Positions 10,938-27,355 of a stretch of DNA of 64,000 nucleotides are shown here, piece by piece. The translations under genes were made by a program, and so were the position numbers. Within the stretch, counting starts at the first letter, position 1. Every line of letters starts with the position of its first letter. This DNA is from Toxoplasma gondii ME49. Lineage: Eukaryota; Apicomplexa; Conoidasida; Eucoccidiorida; Sarcocystidae. The DNA is taken from positions 4,798,212 to 4,862,211 of the forward strand of contig NC_031478.1 in assembly GCF_000006565.2 (NCBI RefSeq). Reading direction: 5' to 3'. The notes below the pieces were generated by a model. That model was not told the origin of the DNA, searched no databases, and worked only from the letters and a program-made list of their open reading frames with translations.

Positions 10938-13900
10938 ATGGCGTTTCCAAGAAGGCAGCAGACTATGGGGTTTGCCTCTGGGCAAGTGCGGCTGCTTGCC
11001 ACAGTCTTTGCTGCGCTGCTTGTGTGCGGTCGCTACGTAGGACTATGTTGACAGTGTCAAACAGCCCGTCGGACATGCCGAGCACTCCGATGAGGAGTGC
11101 GGGAAGTCAGGCCGCCCATGTTTCGCCACTGTCGACTCCGACAGGCAGAGTTGGAGACAAGTCCGCGCATGTGTGGAGCAACAGCGGCAGTGGGTCAGGC
11201 GTCGAGGATGGCGTCGCTTCGTATGAGGGCGGCCACCAATCCGGTTCCGTTACGGCGCATCAGAAGCGTTTCAGGGCGCAGAGTCGCAACATCTCGAGCG
11301 CAAAAAGCGGCTCGACCAAGAAAGGCTCCTCCAGCGCGGCGGCCGAGAGCTCGGGGACTCATATTGTTCGCGGCCTTCTCGCAGCGGCGAACGCTTGCCA
11401 GAACAGTGGCGCGTGTTGGCCAGACAATCGAGTTCTTCAGTTCGGGGCCGGCGGCGCGTCTGCCAGTGGTGCGTTGAACGCTGTCGTCTCAGACCCGCGC
11501 TTCTTTCTGCATGCGAAGACGCCCGAATCCATGTGCAAGAACGGAAGCGCCTCCCAGCCGGTCTGCGGGACAGGAAGCACGCGAGTCGGCACGCACCTCA
11601 CCACTCCCGGAAGCTCTCAACACCCCATGGAACTCCATGGTGGAGTGCCTAGCGACTCGGCCGTCGGAGCAGTTCGCCGCGCACTGGATCAGTGGTTCGG
11701 AGTTAGCAGCAGCGGCTCGGACTCTGGCGCCGGCGGATCCGTCCCCGGTTTGGGAAGCTCTCGGAACCACCTCATCACAGAGGCGATGCTTGCTGGCAGC
11801 GTCGCGGCGCTCGGCGCGGCGGATTCTGCAGGAAGCTGGCCCCCTGTGCCCTTCTTGGGTGGCGCAAACACAGCAAGGGGAGACCGTGCCACCGCAAGTC
11901 CTCCCGCCTCCGTCGCTGGCGCTTGTTCAGGCACCTCCGTATCCTGTCGGAGCTTCTGCCGAGGCGCATCCTGCGAACCCAGCAAGAAATCCACCGATGC
12001 ATCCAAGCACGCTGCTGGTAGGTGCCGTGCCTTTTCAAGGATGAAACAGAGAGACGCTCACCGCCGCACAGGCGTGTGCGTGTCCACCGTCGGGTGCGTT
12101 CCTTCAAGTCATGCGAGAGCTCGTCTTGCGTAGCCGGAACGCGAGGCTTGCAAAATGCGTGAATTTGTGATCCGCAATCGTAAACGACTCACCGCTCGCG
12201 AGTTCAGAGCTGCCCACTACGGATGTGGATTTAAAGGTGATCATGGTGATAAAGCGTAGGTGGAAACAACGGCTTGTGTATCTGTTCGCGTGGAAAAAGG
12301 CATGCGAGCAATGGGTTCGTATTCGTTGGACGTGACCTCACTATACTGCTGGTGTGTTTTTTCAGGGTCCACTCAAACGCACGCCAAGTCCTCCGATGTC
12401 AGCCTTTCAGGTCTCTCATCCTCGCAAGGCAGTGTGTCCTCCACCAAGAGAAGCACGCAGACAAAAGCTGGTGAGTGTGGCGTAAACGGTATTCAACAGC
12501 CATTCGTCGTCGCTCGATCTCGGGGACTTCTCCCAGATGCCTTTAGTGGACATTATCCGACGCAGAGTCCACCTAAGATGCATTATATGCTTTCAGGTAT
12601 TTGGTGAAACGTATGCACTCTGGGACGGGTCGTCGGCAGGTTATGAGCTTGTGACTTGTAGCAGCGGCTTCGCGTATGGTACCTGTGGTGGTAATTGTTC
12701 GTGGGCGCTATCGTTTGTTTCGAAATCTGTTACAGGCCCGAAGGTGGCAGCAGAGAGTGGTGTCGTCCCGACAATTGAGGCGGGCAGCTTGCCGCTTTAC
12801 CGAGGTCCTGATCCGCTTCCCACGTGCTTGTATCGGCGCCTATATGACCCTTTGGGGCCGGTCATGTTTTCCTTTCCGCCTCTCCAAGGGGCGCAGCATG
12901 CGCGCGCTGAGATTCGCTTGTGGCCGCGAGACGTGGACCGCGTGATTTCGCAAAACAGCAGCAAACGCAAAGTTCACAGGGCCGTCTGGCTGTCTCCGGT
13001 TGAGCCGAAGATCGCATTTCCTGTCGCGCTGAAGTTTGTCGAAGACGGAAACATTCGCGACGGCCGGAGCATCAAGCGCGAAATCGAGTGTCATCTGTAC
13101 ATCTATCAGCGCCTGGGTCAGCTGATGGCAGGCAAGACGTACAACAGGTTGGAGGACGCCTGGCCGTGCGCTGAAATGTTTGGATACTACTTGGACAAGA
13201 AGAATCCGGGAATGTCTGTTTTGGTGACGCGGAAACTGTCCGGCCCTGATTTCTTCGACGTGATCCGAACCGAGCACACTTCCACTTTCAATGCCCGCAC
13301 AGCGCTTTTGTACGAACAGCATAAGTTGCAGTGGTGTCTGCTGGCCATGGAACGCATTGCGCAGTATGGTCGCCTGGGAATTCGCCACAACGATATCAAG
13401 CCAGACAACATTGTGCTGGACTTCTACGCCACTCCTGACTCGAACGAGCGTCTCCTCGACGTGAAGCTCATCGACCTCGGGACCGCGTCAATGCAGCATG
13501 CGAAGGATTTTACTGGAGGGACGTCGTGGTACGAGTCTCCGGAGCAGAAGGTTCTGGAGTTCCACACAAAGAAGCAGCGAAACTTGGAGGCAGCAAAGCA
13601 GATCGACATTGGTCTGCCGTCCGATGCCTGGGGCGCGGGACTCTCGATTACAGAAGTCCTCATGGGTCGTCGCGTGGTAGATGTCATGAAGCCGCCACTC
13701 GGGCCGGGCCCTCTGGATTTCCGCGGAGCTGAAGGTTGGGCTGTGGAGCCTAAAGACTGGGTTCACTGCGCCCGTCAGGCTCTGGGTCTTGACCGCGAGC
13801 ATCAGCGCTTCCCGCTGTGTGCCGAGGCAGCCCGCCTTGTCTTCTCCATGCTTGTGCGCCCTAAGCCGGCGATGCGCGCCACCGTCGAAGACGTCCTTCC

Positions 13901-14027
13901 TCATCTCCGGCTCTTCGCAGACGAAGCGACTTTCCAGGCGATGAGAAAGTACCAGGAGCCAGCTCCTGAAACGAGCAGCGGCTCGATGCGAGGGTCTTGC
14001 GTCGCGTCATTCTCGCACCAGTCCTGA
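10938..14027 (+). CDS. Secreted divergent protein kinase, rhoptry/WNG type
   Basis: The kinase domain lies in the last exon, 12736..14027. Exons 11111..12017 and 12366..12470 join it in phase 1 at every junction and encode a Ser/Gly/Ala-rich N-terminal region. Visible motifs are VALKF with the beta-3 Lys (codon 13032), KREIE for helix C, RHNDIKPDNIV with HND for HRD (catalytic Asp codon 13392), LIDLGTAS with DLG for DFG (Asp codon 13473), YESPEQ for APE, and SDAWGAG for helix F. Lys, both Asp and the loop Asn are kept, so activity is plausible. No glycine-rich loop is visible before VALK, as in the WNG (With-No-Gly-loop) kinases of the parasitophorous vacuole. A signal peptide (MAFPRRQQTMGF... 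LLATVFAALLVCG) starts at 10938 in another frame. Adding a 74-base intron 11037..11110 joins it in phase and gives 800 residues. Without that intron the start would be 11045, with no signal peptide. Which named ROP/WNG kinase it is cannot be said. Confidence 0.8.
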
Positions 14028-15151
14028 GTGATGGCTAAGGCTCTGTGATGCCCGACGCCAGATCTACAGCCGAGGGCGGCACCCCACAGAGAGAACGGAG
14101 GAAAGGACCTGTTGATGAACGTTTTCATGTGTTTTTGTTAGGGAGACTATATGTAGGTATCATCAAGCAAGGCGCAAGCGAATCCCGTGTGACGCGTGCG
14201 CACACTCGTTCTCTAGTAGCTCGCTCCCTCTGTAGCGAAAAAACAGTAGACGCAAAGGACCGAAGCAATGAAAAAAGTCGCTGCGGTGACAAGGCAAGCA
14301 GGAGGCCCTAGACCTACATGGAAGGGCGCAGCCACGGAGGTCCAGAGTGTGGAGCTAAAAGAGATGAGAAGGATGGCTGGCGCCATGCTCGTCAGAAGCG
14401 CGTGGGCATATATTTGGAGTCGCATTGAGATGCTCCAGCGATTCAAGGGGTACGCAATGCAGAGACTCTGGACATACTGATGATGACGATTTTCCGGTTT
14501 CGGGGAACAACAAGGATCCGACGAAAGGGATCGGTCAGCAAAGAGCGAAGGAGTTTCGCGACGAACTAACTGTCGAAGGAAAGTGGCAGTCTTTTTTCAC
14601 CAGCAGTTCCCTTGTATAGACTCTTCATTCGATGTCGCTTGCCTAGCAAAACAAAGACTACACACTCAACTGCTTGGGAATAACCTACGGTGTCTAATGC
14701 ACTACTGCAGGGATCATAAACAACGGTGTTCACTGTACGTTCTTCGCAACGTTTACAAATGTAGTCGGTTTCCTTTTGGCGAACTCAGTTTTCAGCTTGT
14801 CTCATCTCGATGCCCCTTACTAAAGATGTCCGTCTTTGTGCTTTTATGTCTCGCACCAGTCACACTTTCGGGGATATGTACATGCTGCGCCATTAATAAA
14901 GAGGGAATTTCTGAACAAACGGCTCTTGTGTATTTGCTTTCGTCTTCGTACCTCAAACGAATACAACAATCTACGCGTGCATACCATCTCGTTTCTTTGC
15001 GGGCTCTTGGTCAGGTGGGCTCGCGGATTCGGGAGATCGTTCCATGTATGTATGTGCTTGGTGTCAGCTGGCCATGCATGTATCCATATTTTCTTGAGCA
15101 TATTTCAGCCTACATGGTTTCTGAAAAATGTATTGTGATTTTTCAGAGAAG

Positions 15152-15178
15152 GATATATATATATATATATATATATAT
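15152..15178. repeat. (TA)n microsatellite
   Basis: An uninterrupted TA dinucleotide run lies in the spacer downstream of the kinase gene. It is likely to vary in length between isolates. Confidence 0.9.
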
Positions 15179-18100
15179 TTCTTGTCGCCGGTGTGTCTGG
15201 CACCGTTGCAAATGAATTGCAAGGTTCTTGTCTATCCGCAAATGTTATCTCGTTCTTCGTTGTTCTTTCTTCGCTACTGGGACGAATTCTTGACATTCGC
15301 TTGGGTTTTGCTCTCAAGCGGCTTTATGAGAGAAACTAATTTTTTTTAACGCTATGAAAATGAAAATCAGTTCTTGCAGGTCGTGCGGCTCTTGCGGGGC
15401 CTCTCAGTCATTTTCATGTTGTTTACTTCACTGGTGGATTTGCACACCGAAGAGGAGGGGATATACACGTTTGTGCATTCGCTTTTCACAGCAATGGCTC
15501 TTAGGAATTGCATTCGCTCGGAACCCTTTTATGTATACCCTCTTAGCTATTGTACTTCCAAATCGTACGCAGTGATAATGAACTCGTGCCTTCTACCATC
15601 TGAATAGTTGTAGTGTGGTACGAAACAGCAGCACTGTGGAATAAAAGAGGCATGCCAGTCACTCACGAACCAACTGCGGGTTTTCATCCCTTTGTCAGCA
15701 TTTCCTACTCTGTTTTTCCTAAGCTGCCCAAACTTCTGTGGCAGTCCATTCACGCAGGTAACGGCGTTTTCGATTTGGGGTACGGGACATTGTATGTGCC
15801 CTCCTCAACCTTCCATCAACCTTGAAACCTTTTGCCTACCTCGCGGGCTTCTAAGAAGGAAGTAACTACTCCAGTTGCTCACGCAGATCCACATGGACTT
15901 ACGCAACATAGGCGGCAAAGTCGTTTACACAGGTTGTCATGAGTCCTCACTTAACACTGACACTTGTTCCTCTCCAGAAGCTGCACAAACTCATGCAAGC
16001 TGTGATAGCGTGCTATCGGACGAGAACGATATTTTCCAGCATACCGTGTTCTGTTGTCGAAAAATGACAACTCAGTTCCGCACGCTCACCAAGAACGACT
16101 TCTAGTAATGTACTGCAGCGTTGACTGTTCGAATAGATTTCGCAATTGGAGTGTTACCTATTCCAGGAAAGCTGTTCGCCGATGGTAACGGGCCTTGCCA
16201 ATGGTGAGATCAGAATGAAGGAATGCTTCCTTCTCTGTGGTGGGGGGAGTGATCCGCGATGCAAATGCAGCATGCGGTCAGCCTCTGTAACTTGCCGCGC
16301 GACTCAACAGGAGGTCCATTGCCTAGTTCTGCTGAAGGAAGGTAAAGTCTGGATGTTCGCGTGATTAACAGAACCAATGTTCGCACTTTCCCATTTACAG
16401 CCTACAGAAATCGCTTCTAGATCAACGAGATTTTTTCAGTATCCAAGAAGACCCCTAGGGCGATGTAATATATCATAGGACGAACGGAGCGCAATTAGTT
16501 GCCTGCCACAAAGGTTCCCCGCCAGCAACGGCTAATGAGACGAACGTGGTAATGTATGATATCTGCCACCAAAACAGCCACGGTGAACGGCCCGGATGAC
16601 TGCTCAAGCTTGCTAGCAAAAGAAAGTTGCCACACAAGGGATATCTGCGTGACAACGCGTGGGATACTGTGAGATGACGGACTACATTGTCAGCCCATAT
16701 CGTAGTTGTGCGCCCCGTGAAACACAGGGAAGTCTCTCGCCAGTGCATGACCGATGAAACAACTATGGAGACCCTCAGGCAGGCTTAGCTGCTGTCGGAT
16801 GGGCAGAGCCATAATTTTCTGAAGGCTCACCTTTGGCAGAAAATGGTAACAAGGGTCACCATTTGCAAATGTCTCTAAGGTACAAAGCGACTTGCAGCAA
16901 CCTGTGACAGAGCAACTCAAAGTACTTTACCACTCTCGAAGCCCAATTCTTGTTGGAAGCCTGGAGAGTAAAACTACGCCGCTAGAACTACCTGGAAAGA
17001 CAATGCAACTTCGTGTTGGTGATGGTGACTCGAACTATCACACCAGTATACAGCGACACGAAGTTATTATTATAATAGTAAAAATATAATCGGAAAATAA
17101 CCATTAGCAGAAGGGGCGACAGCTTAGTGCAACTGCTGTCGGAAGGATGTCCAGTCAAAATGCTCAGCCTCTAACTTGCTTCACTTTCTTATGCGCCAAG
17201 AGACTCAGGTAGTTGAAGCAAACTAGCAGAACTTGTGGCTGCCTCATGAAAACGGAAAACTCCAGTGCCCCTCATGCGGTAGGCGTAAGGCCTCCTGTTT
17301 CTCGTTGCCCCTGGAGCGAAACGAAAGCAGCGAATAAGCCCACACGCAGCTAAACGCTGAGCAACGACTGGGAAATTATGTTTCGTAAAATTTTACAAGT
17401 GTTTCACTCTTGTGAATGCATGGAAGTAAACTGTGGCCTCATCAGGGCTAGAGAATTTTACATCACGCGAGAAACGAAAGTCCACTAGCTCGACAGTGGT
17501 AAAAAGACAATCGGGGTCACTGGATGATGATGATAAGCATGGAGACGACGGGGTACGATTCAGTGACAGCACACGTGGAATGGGCGAAGTAAAACGGACT
17601 CTGCTCTCTTTATCACGTGTTTGAACACCGCCTCGTTCTGATAAAGAAACACCCCCAGCGCAGCGAATAACAAGAATAGAGAGTGACCGCAATTCAACAT
17701 GTTTTACAATACCCCGTGGCAAAACTCAAGACCGGCAACTGAGAAAACGGCAGCCACTGCACGCACACACATTTGTGTGTGTCCTCCGAGAAATGTCAGG
17801 CCTATAATGCGCCAAGCGAAACTATTGCTGTATGCCACAAAATATGGGGATCACTTGCGCCGTCGAGTACACTCCTTGACGATAGGGATCATATTGCCCT
17901 GAGGTAGAGCATCCAGAATCACAATAACAGCAAGCAGATTGTGGGACTACGCCATCGGAAAGAAATAAAATATGGGTGGAAAAACGGATAGAAAACACAG
18001 GTTCATCCTGTGAATATATGTGTTGTTGCTTTACGAGTTCATGAAAGAAAGAATGGAAAAATTACCTTGGTTTTTCGTGTGGCGCTGTGTGCGGAGCTCA

Positions 18101-18448
18101 TGGGAAAGAGTCGCCGAGCAAATGATTTCGGCGAGTGTACACATTCCGGCAATTACTGGTTTGTCCAGCAACTTTGGTTGATGTACCTACAGATATCCTA
18201 AAGTTTGTGTAACCGCGTGTTTCCTTATGCGCACTCTCTATACTTGTCTCAATCTACGTGTTCCACGATGGATTACCTGAATGCATGCTGACAGAGAATG
18301 CTGCATTCTTCTCCCTGAAGCTTCTTTACCATACAACGTGTTCTCACTTATGGGCCACTCCGGTCGTAAGACGGTGAAAGCTTTTAACGCGTTGTCTCTC
18401 TTCCTCACAGTACTCGTGGTGAAGAAAACATAATCGAATTCGTGTTTA

Positions 18449-18625
<177 letters not shown>

Positions 18626-19054
18626 TCATGAACCATGGCCTACTGATGGCCACGAAGGCAACTCGCATACACTAACGGCCCTGTTCCATTCAACTTGACG
18701 CAGGAACATCCGACCACATCTACGTAGAGCAGACTTCAATTCTGACGTACAGCTTCACACAACTTTACGCAGCCATATTCACCGACGGAGACAGTCAAGA
18801 GATATGAGCGAGTCATTACATATCCAACACTGGCGACGTGTATACAATCAAGGTGACCTGCCACTGCTGCGGTTCTGTGTTTACGCATTAACACATGCAA
18901 AAATAGGGACTCAGTAACGTCTGAGCCGAGAAAGAGTCAATCGTACCATATGCACAAATGCAAAGGAGAGCAATTATATTTGGGGCACGCATTTCTGGTC
19001 TGCATTCTTGCCAAATTATGATGGGATTTCCTCTCGTTCGGTCTCATCTGCTTA

Positions 19055-19189
<135 letters not shown>

Positions 19190-20318
19190 CTACGTAAACG
19201 CATTCGAACATAGTTGGATGAAAATGCAAATGGGTGTACAACATAAATGCAGTAAGCTGTCATATACCGTGAGACACAAAGGGGATTTACTGTTTAGGTA
19301 AAGATTTTAGCTTGTCAGAAGCTCTCCTCATTCCTGTCCGCAGGTGTCGGAGGTCCGGACGTGGAAAAGAGCGCTTGCTCTTGTCGCTGCCGTTGTCTTT
19401 CGCTTTCAATTATATCCGCCCCCGTTGATAGATCGCCGTCTTTTGCCCTTGATACGTATATCCCGCCGCGTATCACCATCCCAACTGAGAGAGTGACACT
19501 ACGCTTCCCTCGTCACAGAGGATGTTTTGAACAGAGTGAATTTTCAGGAAAAACAGGAGAAAAATCCGCTATTAGTCAAGAACTGTCCAGGATGAGGGTA
19601 TCAGTTTCTGCCCAGAAGCGCCGCACTGTGTGTCTAAGTGCGTCAGCCGAACGCTTACATCCAAACTGCCGGTGTCCGCGTGATATCGGAAAGACGGTCG
19701 CGGAGACAAATCCGTAACGGGGACTAGCTTTGACTGTCAACAGCACAAATACACACACACTAACACAACAAGGGATTATCCATGAGGTAAACGCGCATAT
19801 TACATGTGCACTTGGGCGTTTTGACTATTCTTCAAGCAGCAGGAGTATGCTTAGGGTAAACTCATCTGGAAAAGCATGCATTTCTAGCTGTCTAAACGGA
19901 ACAAATGTGGCTTGTCTCCTCATCTTCCACAAGCACACACACATACATCGATACCTCTCTGTGTTCATGTCTTAAACTAAACAAAGACGACATGCCTCCC
20001 ATATCGAAGGCATTCGGGTCTTCGTCACAGGTGGGGCGATGATCTATACACGGCAAGCTTGTCGACGGCGACAGTCGTGAGCAAACAGGCCATGTATCGT
20101 TGTATGTAGAACCTGACTGTGGAACCATGAAAATGTGGTCGTTTCCCATGTATTGATTTGACTCTTGACTGTGACTCCTTCCGTACTGAAGTTGCGAGTT
20201 TTACGTATAAATGTTTATGCTCTGATAAATCTGACTCAAGACAACCCAGAAATCCCGCGGACTCTCAGCGAATGCACACTAGCACCTGACCCCTGCTTTT
20301 CTTTCATCTTGTACATCA

Positions 20319-20525
<207 letters not shown>

Positions 20526-21158
20526 CTATCTCACTTCTCCGTATTCATTTGTCGTAGATTCAGTGGTTCTCAAGCCAGACATGTAAAATGCTGAAGATCA
20601 AATATATCTTCAGAGAAATGCATACAATAGCATGTATGCATCAGAAAGAGGATGATCGTAAGGGTGGGACGGCGAGGTACAGAGTTCCACAGTACACGCT
20701 CTATCATGCATCGTTTCGACGAATACTACATAAAATCCCTTACGCTATCTGCATACTAACATGAAGATACTTATGTATGAATTGTTCGGCCGTGAACGCT
20801 TGGTTTCCAAGTTCATCAGAGTGTTCGGCAAGTCGCTGCAGCTTTGACTTAATCTAGCGGCAGAGAAAGTGTCATGCTCCAAACATCAGCGCTAGTCGCC
20901 ATACCGAGACATACACACAAGCCTCAATGCAGTTCAATGTCGAGGCAGATACGGAATCGCGGTGGACAAAACATACAAAGAGTGGAGGATTTGAAAACCA
21001 GTGCAGATTCCGTCTGTTCTAACGTGTGCCAAATGAGCTACCCTTTCCTGAAGAAGCCGTAGGACGCCCGAACAGGCAAAACGCAGCCATTCCCAGCAAA
21101 GCCCGACCATCTTTGAACTAAGCAGTTCTTTCTACAAGAGTGAGCTGTCCAAACACTA

Positions 21159-21593
<435 letters not shown>

Positions 21594-21676
21594 TCAGTTA
21601 AGCGATTCAGGCGATTTGGGTCAGGGCGTCCTAACGTGCGATCTAGTGAGCAAGGAAACGAGGCAACTGCGACTTA

Positions 21677-21931
<255 letters not shown>

Positions 21932-22821
21932 TCACCCAGCAGAAAGACGACACAAGATCCATCATGAAGACTCGATGCGCGTACAACATAAGCACTGCCG
22001 CTCGGATTCGAGGAAAGGAAAAGATAGGAGACGCAAATTTTAGCTGAAAACGAGGACCCAGACGGATGTCGGATACCCGACACAAGTGACGCGTAGCGAA
22101 TGAGATGCAAGAAGTTCCTGACAAAAGAAAATTCAAACGAAGCTCCCACCCTCCCCACAAAGCAACAACCATGAAAATGGTTCAAACGGGCAAAACCTAC
22201 TGGACCGGTGGATCGCCATGTCAGGGAAGCACTGGCTGTATCTTAGGCACGAAGACACACTTCCGTGGCACACACTCATTGCACGACTAGAAAACGTGAT
22301 GAAGAAGCTGCAATTCACTCATGCGCATAGAACCCAACACCACAGATGTGGAAGCATGAGGGCACATACTCTCCACTGGGGTAGCTTGCCGTAGAAGAGA
22401 CTCAATATTTTCACTCCAATTTCTTCGGTTGCCATGATCAGCATTTGTTCTTTGTCCATCCCGGGTATTTGGAGAGGGAAGATCTTGCCGCAGGCGCTCC
22501 GCAACCTGCAGGAAAGATTGTATACAAACACAAATGACGGGAGTACGAGAATAAAATGCAGGCCAATTTGCGGGATAATAGACGGCAAGGGGGCGAAACC
22601 TCTGAGGAAACACGAAAAAAAGGGTAAACAAGCATATCAAGCACGTTGATATATGCATATATAACTGTTCCTCGTGATTTTTCAATTTCAGTTCAGTTTC
22701 TTCATATGCCTGATGCAGTCGTATCATCATTGTGATCTGTTATTACCTCCCCTCTCTACACGCATTTGTTTATATTTCTGCATGCACGTAAGTGTTGTGT
22801 GTGTCTGACACTGACATCTCA

Positions 22822-23031
<210 letters not shown>

Positions 23032-24397
23032 TTAGACCCAGCATGTGTGGCATGTAATTGTGTTGTATGCACTAGCAATGAGTCCGGAAGAATATCAAAG
23101 CACTCTTTGAATGAATACCTTCACTCATAAGAAGATCTATATTCGTACAGATGCAGCCGCAGTGAGTCACCACTTCCAAGGCAAACAAATACGCACACCA
23201 GCCAGTAAACTCGGTGCAAATGTCGAAAATGCGTTGTCAAGTATTTTTCGAGGCCTTGGGCAACCGTTTTAAAAATTGAACCATCAGTTCAGCAGAGGCC
23301 TCCCTGTCTCTGTACGGTGCCTTCGCTTTGTTTCGGATTTAGAAGCTCTAGCACATAAACGCAAAACCACATGGATTGATGTTTTAGACGCACCTGGCAC
23401 CCGCGCTAGGTGGAAGTCTGGTTCGGTGAAACAAGTCGTAGTCGAAGGGAGTCCTGAACAACGGGGAAGCAAAAAAATCGTCTCATAACTACAGATGGAA
23501 ATTTAAGAGAGGAAAGTCGACTACAGCGAGTCATGCATTTCCTTCACAAAAATACATGCATGTCCACGGGTGGACCCATCCTCGAGTACGGGTACCAGTG
23601 TAAGTGTAACGATTCAGCTTCATGGAGGAACGCGGGAGAAAAGAAACTGGAGAAAAAGAGAATAACACAGAGCTAACCAGAAGAGTGATTTGTCCGAGTT
23701 TAACAGTCACACTATATCCCTCTCTGTTCCTATTGAGGATATGTTCGGAACTGGGAAACTCCGTTACGTTTTGAACACAGAGGTTAACTTCATGCGCTTG
23801 GAAATAAGTATGACGGCAGAAACGCTTCCATCATCATCAAAAAAACAGCAGTTCACTACGGTGTTGCAGAGAAACGAGCCAATGATATTCATGTTTGTGC
23901 AGCATTCATGCTGGCATGCCAGGACGTCGTTCCACCTGTGATCGACCATAAACGGTTGACGGAGCCTTTGAACGCGTGGCCACCATACATCCACTTGAAA
24001 TTTAATTATGATTTTTATCCACGCATTTCGAGGTAATCCATACGCAGGTGTGAGAACGTTTATCTCGTTTGATGTATCAAAGCAATAAAGTCACGCCGTA
24101 GTTAGCAGATTTAAATACGTATGCATCCAGCTGGGCAAGTGGTAATCTGAATTGTAAGTAAAGCAACTATGCATGCATTTAAATATGCACATTTACCACT
24201 GCAGACGTTCATTTGCATGAGCAAATATCGACGAAGCAATATGAGAATTCTTGTGACTCCTCCTATATACATTTCCGTGGGACGCATTCTACAGAAAATA
24301 GGAGTGTACGGGTGTCCACAGATATTTATAAATAAATATACAGCGCATCATGATCATGAGAAGACCCAATAAATCAAAGAGATACGTGTCCTTTGTC

Positions 24398-27355
<2,958 letters not shown>

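Noticed and set aside
11097..12107. Other-frame ORFs over the kinase N-terminal exon
   Set aside because: They are Arg/Pro-rich shadows produced by the Ser/Gly-coding frame, which alone joins the downstream exons in phase.
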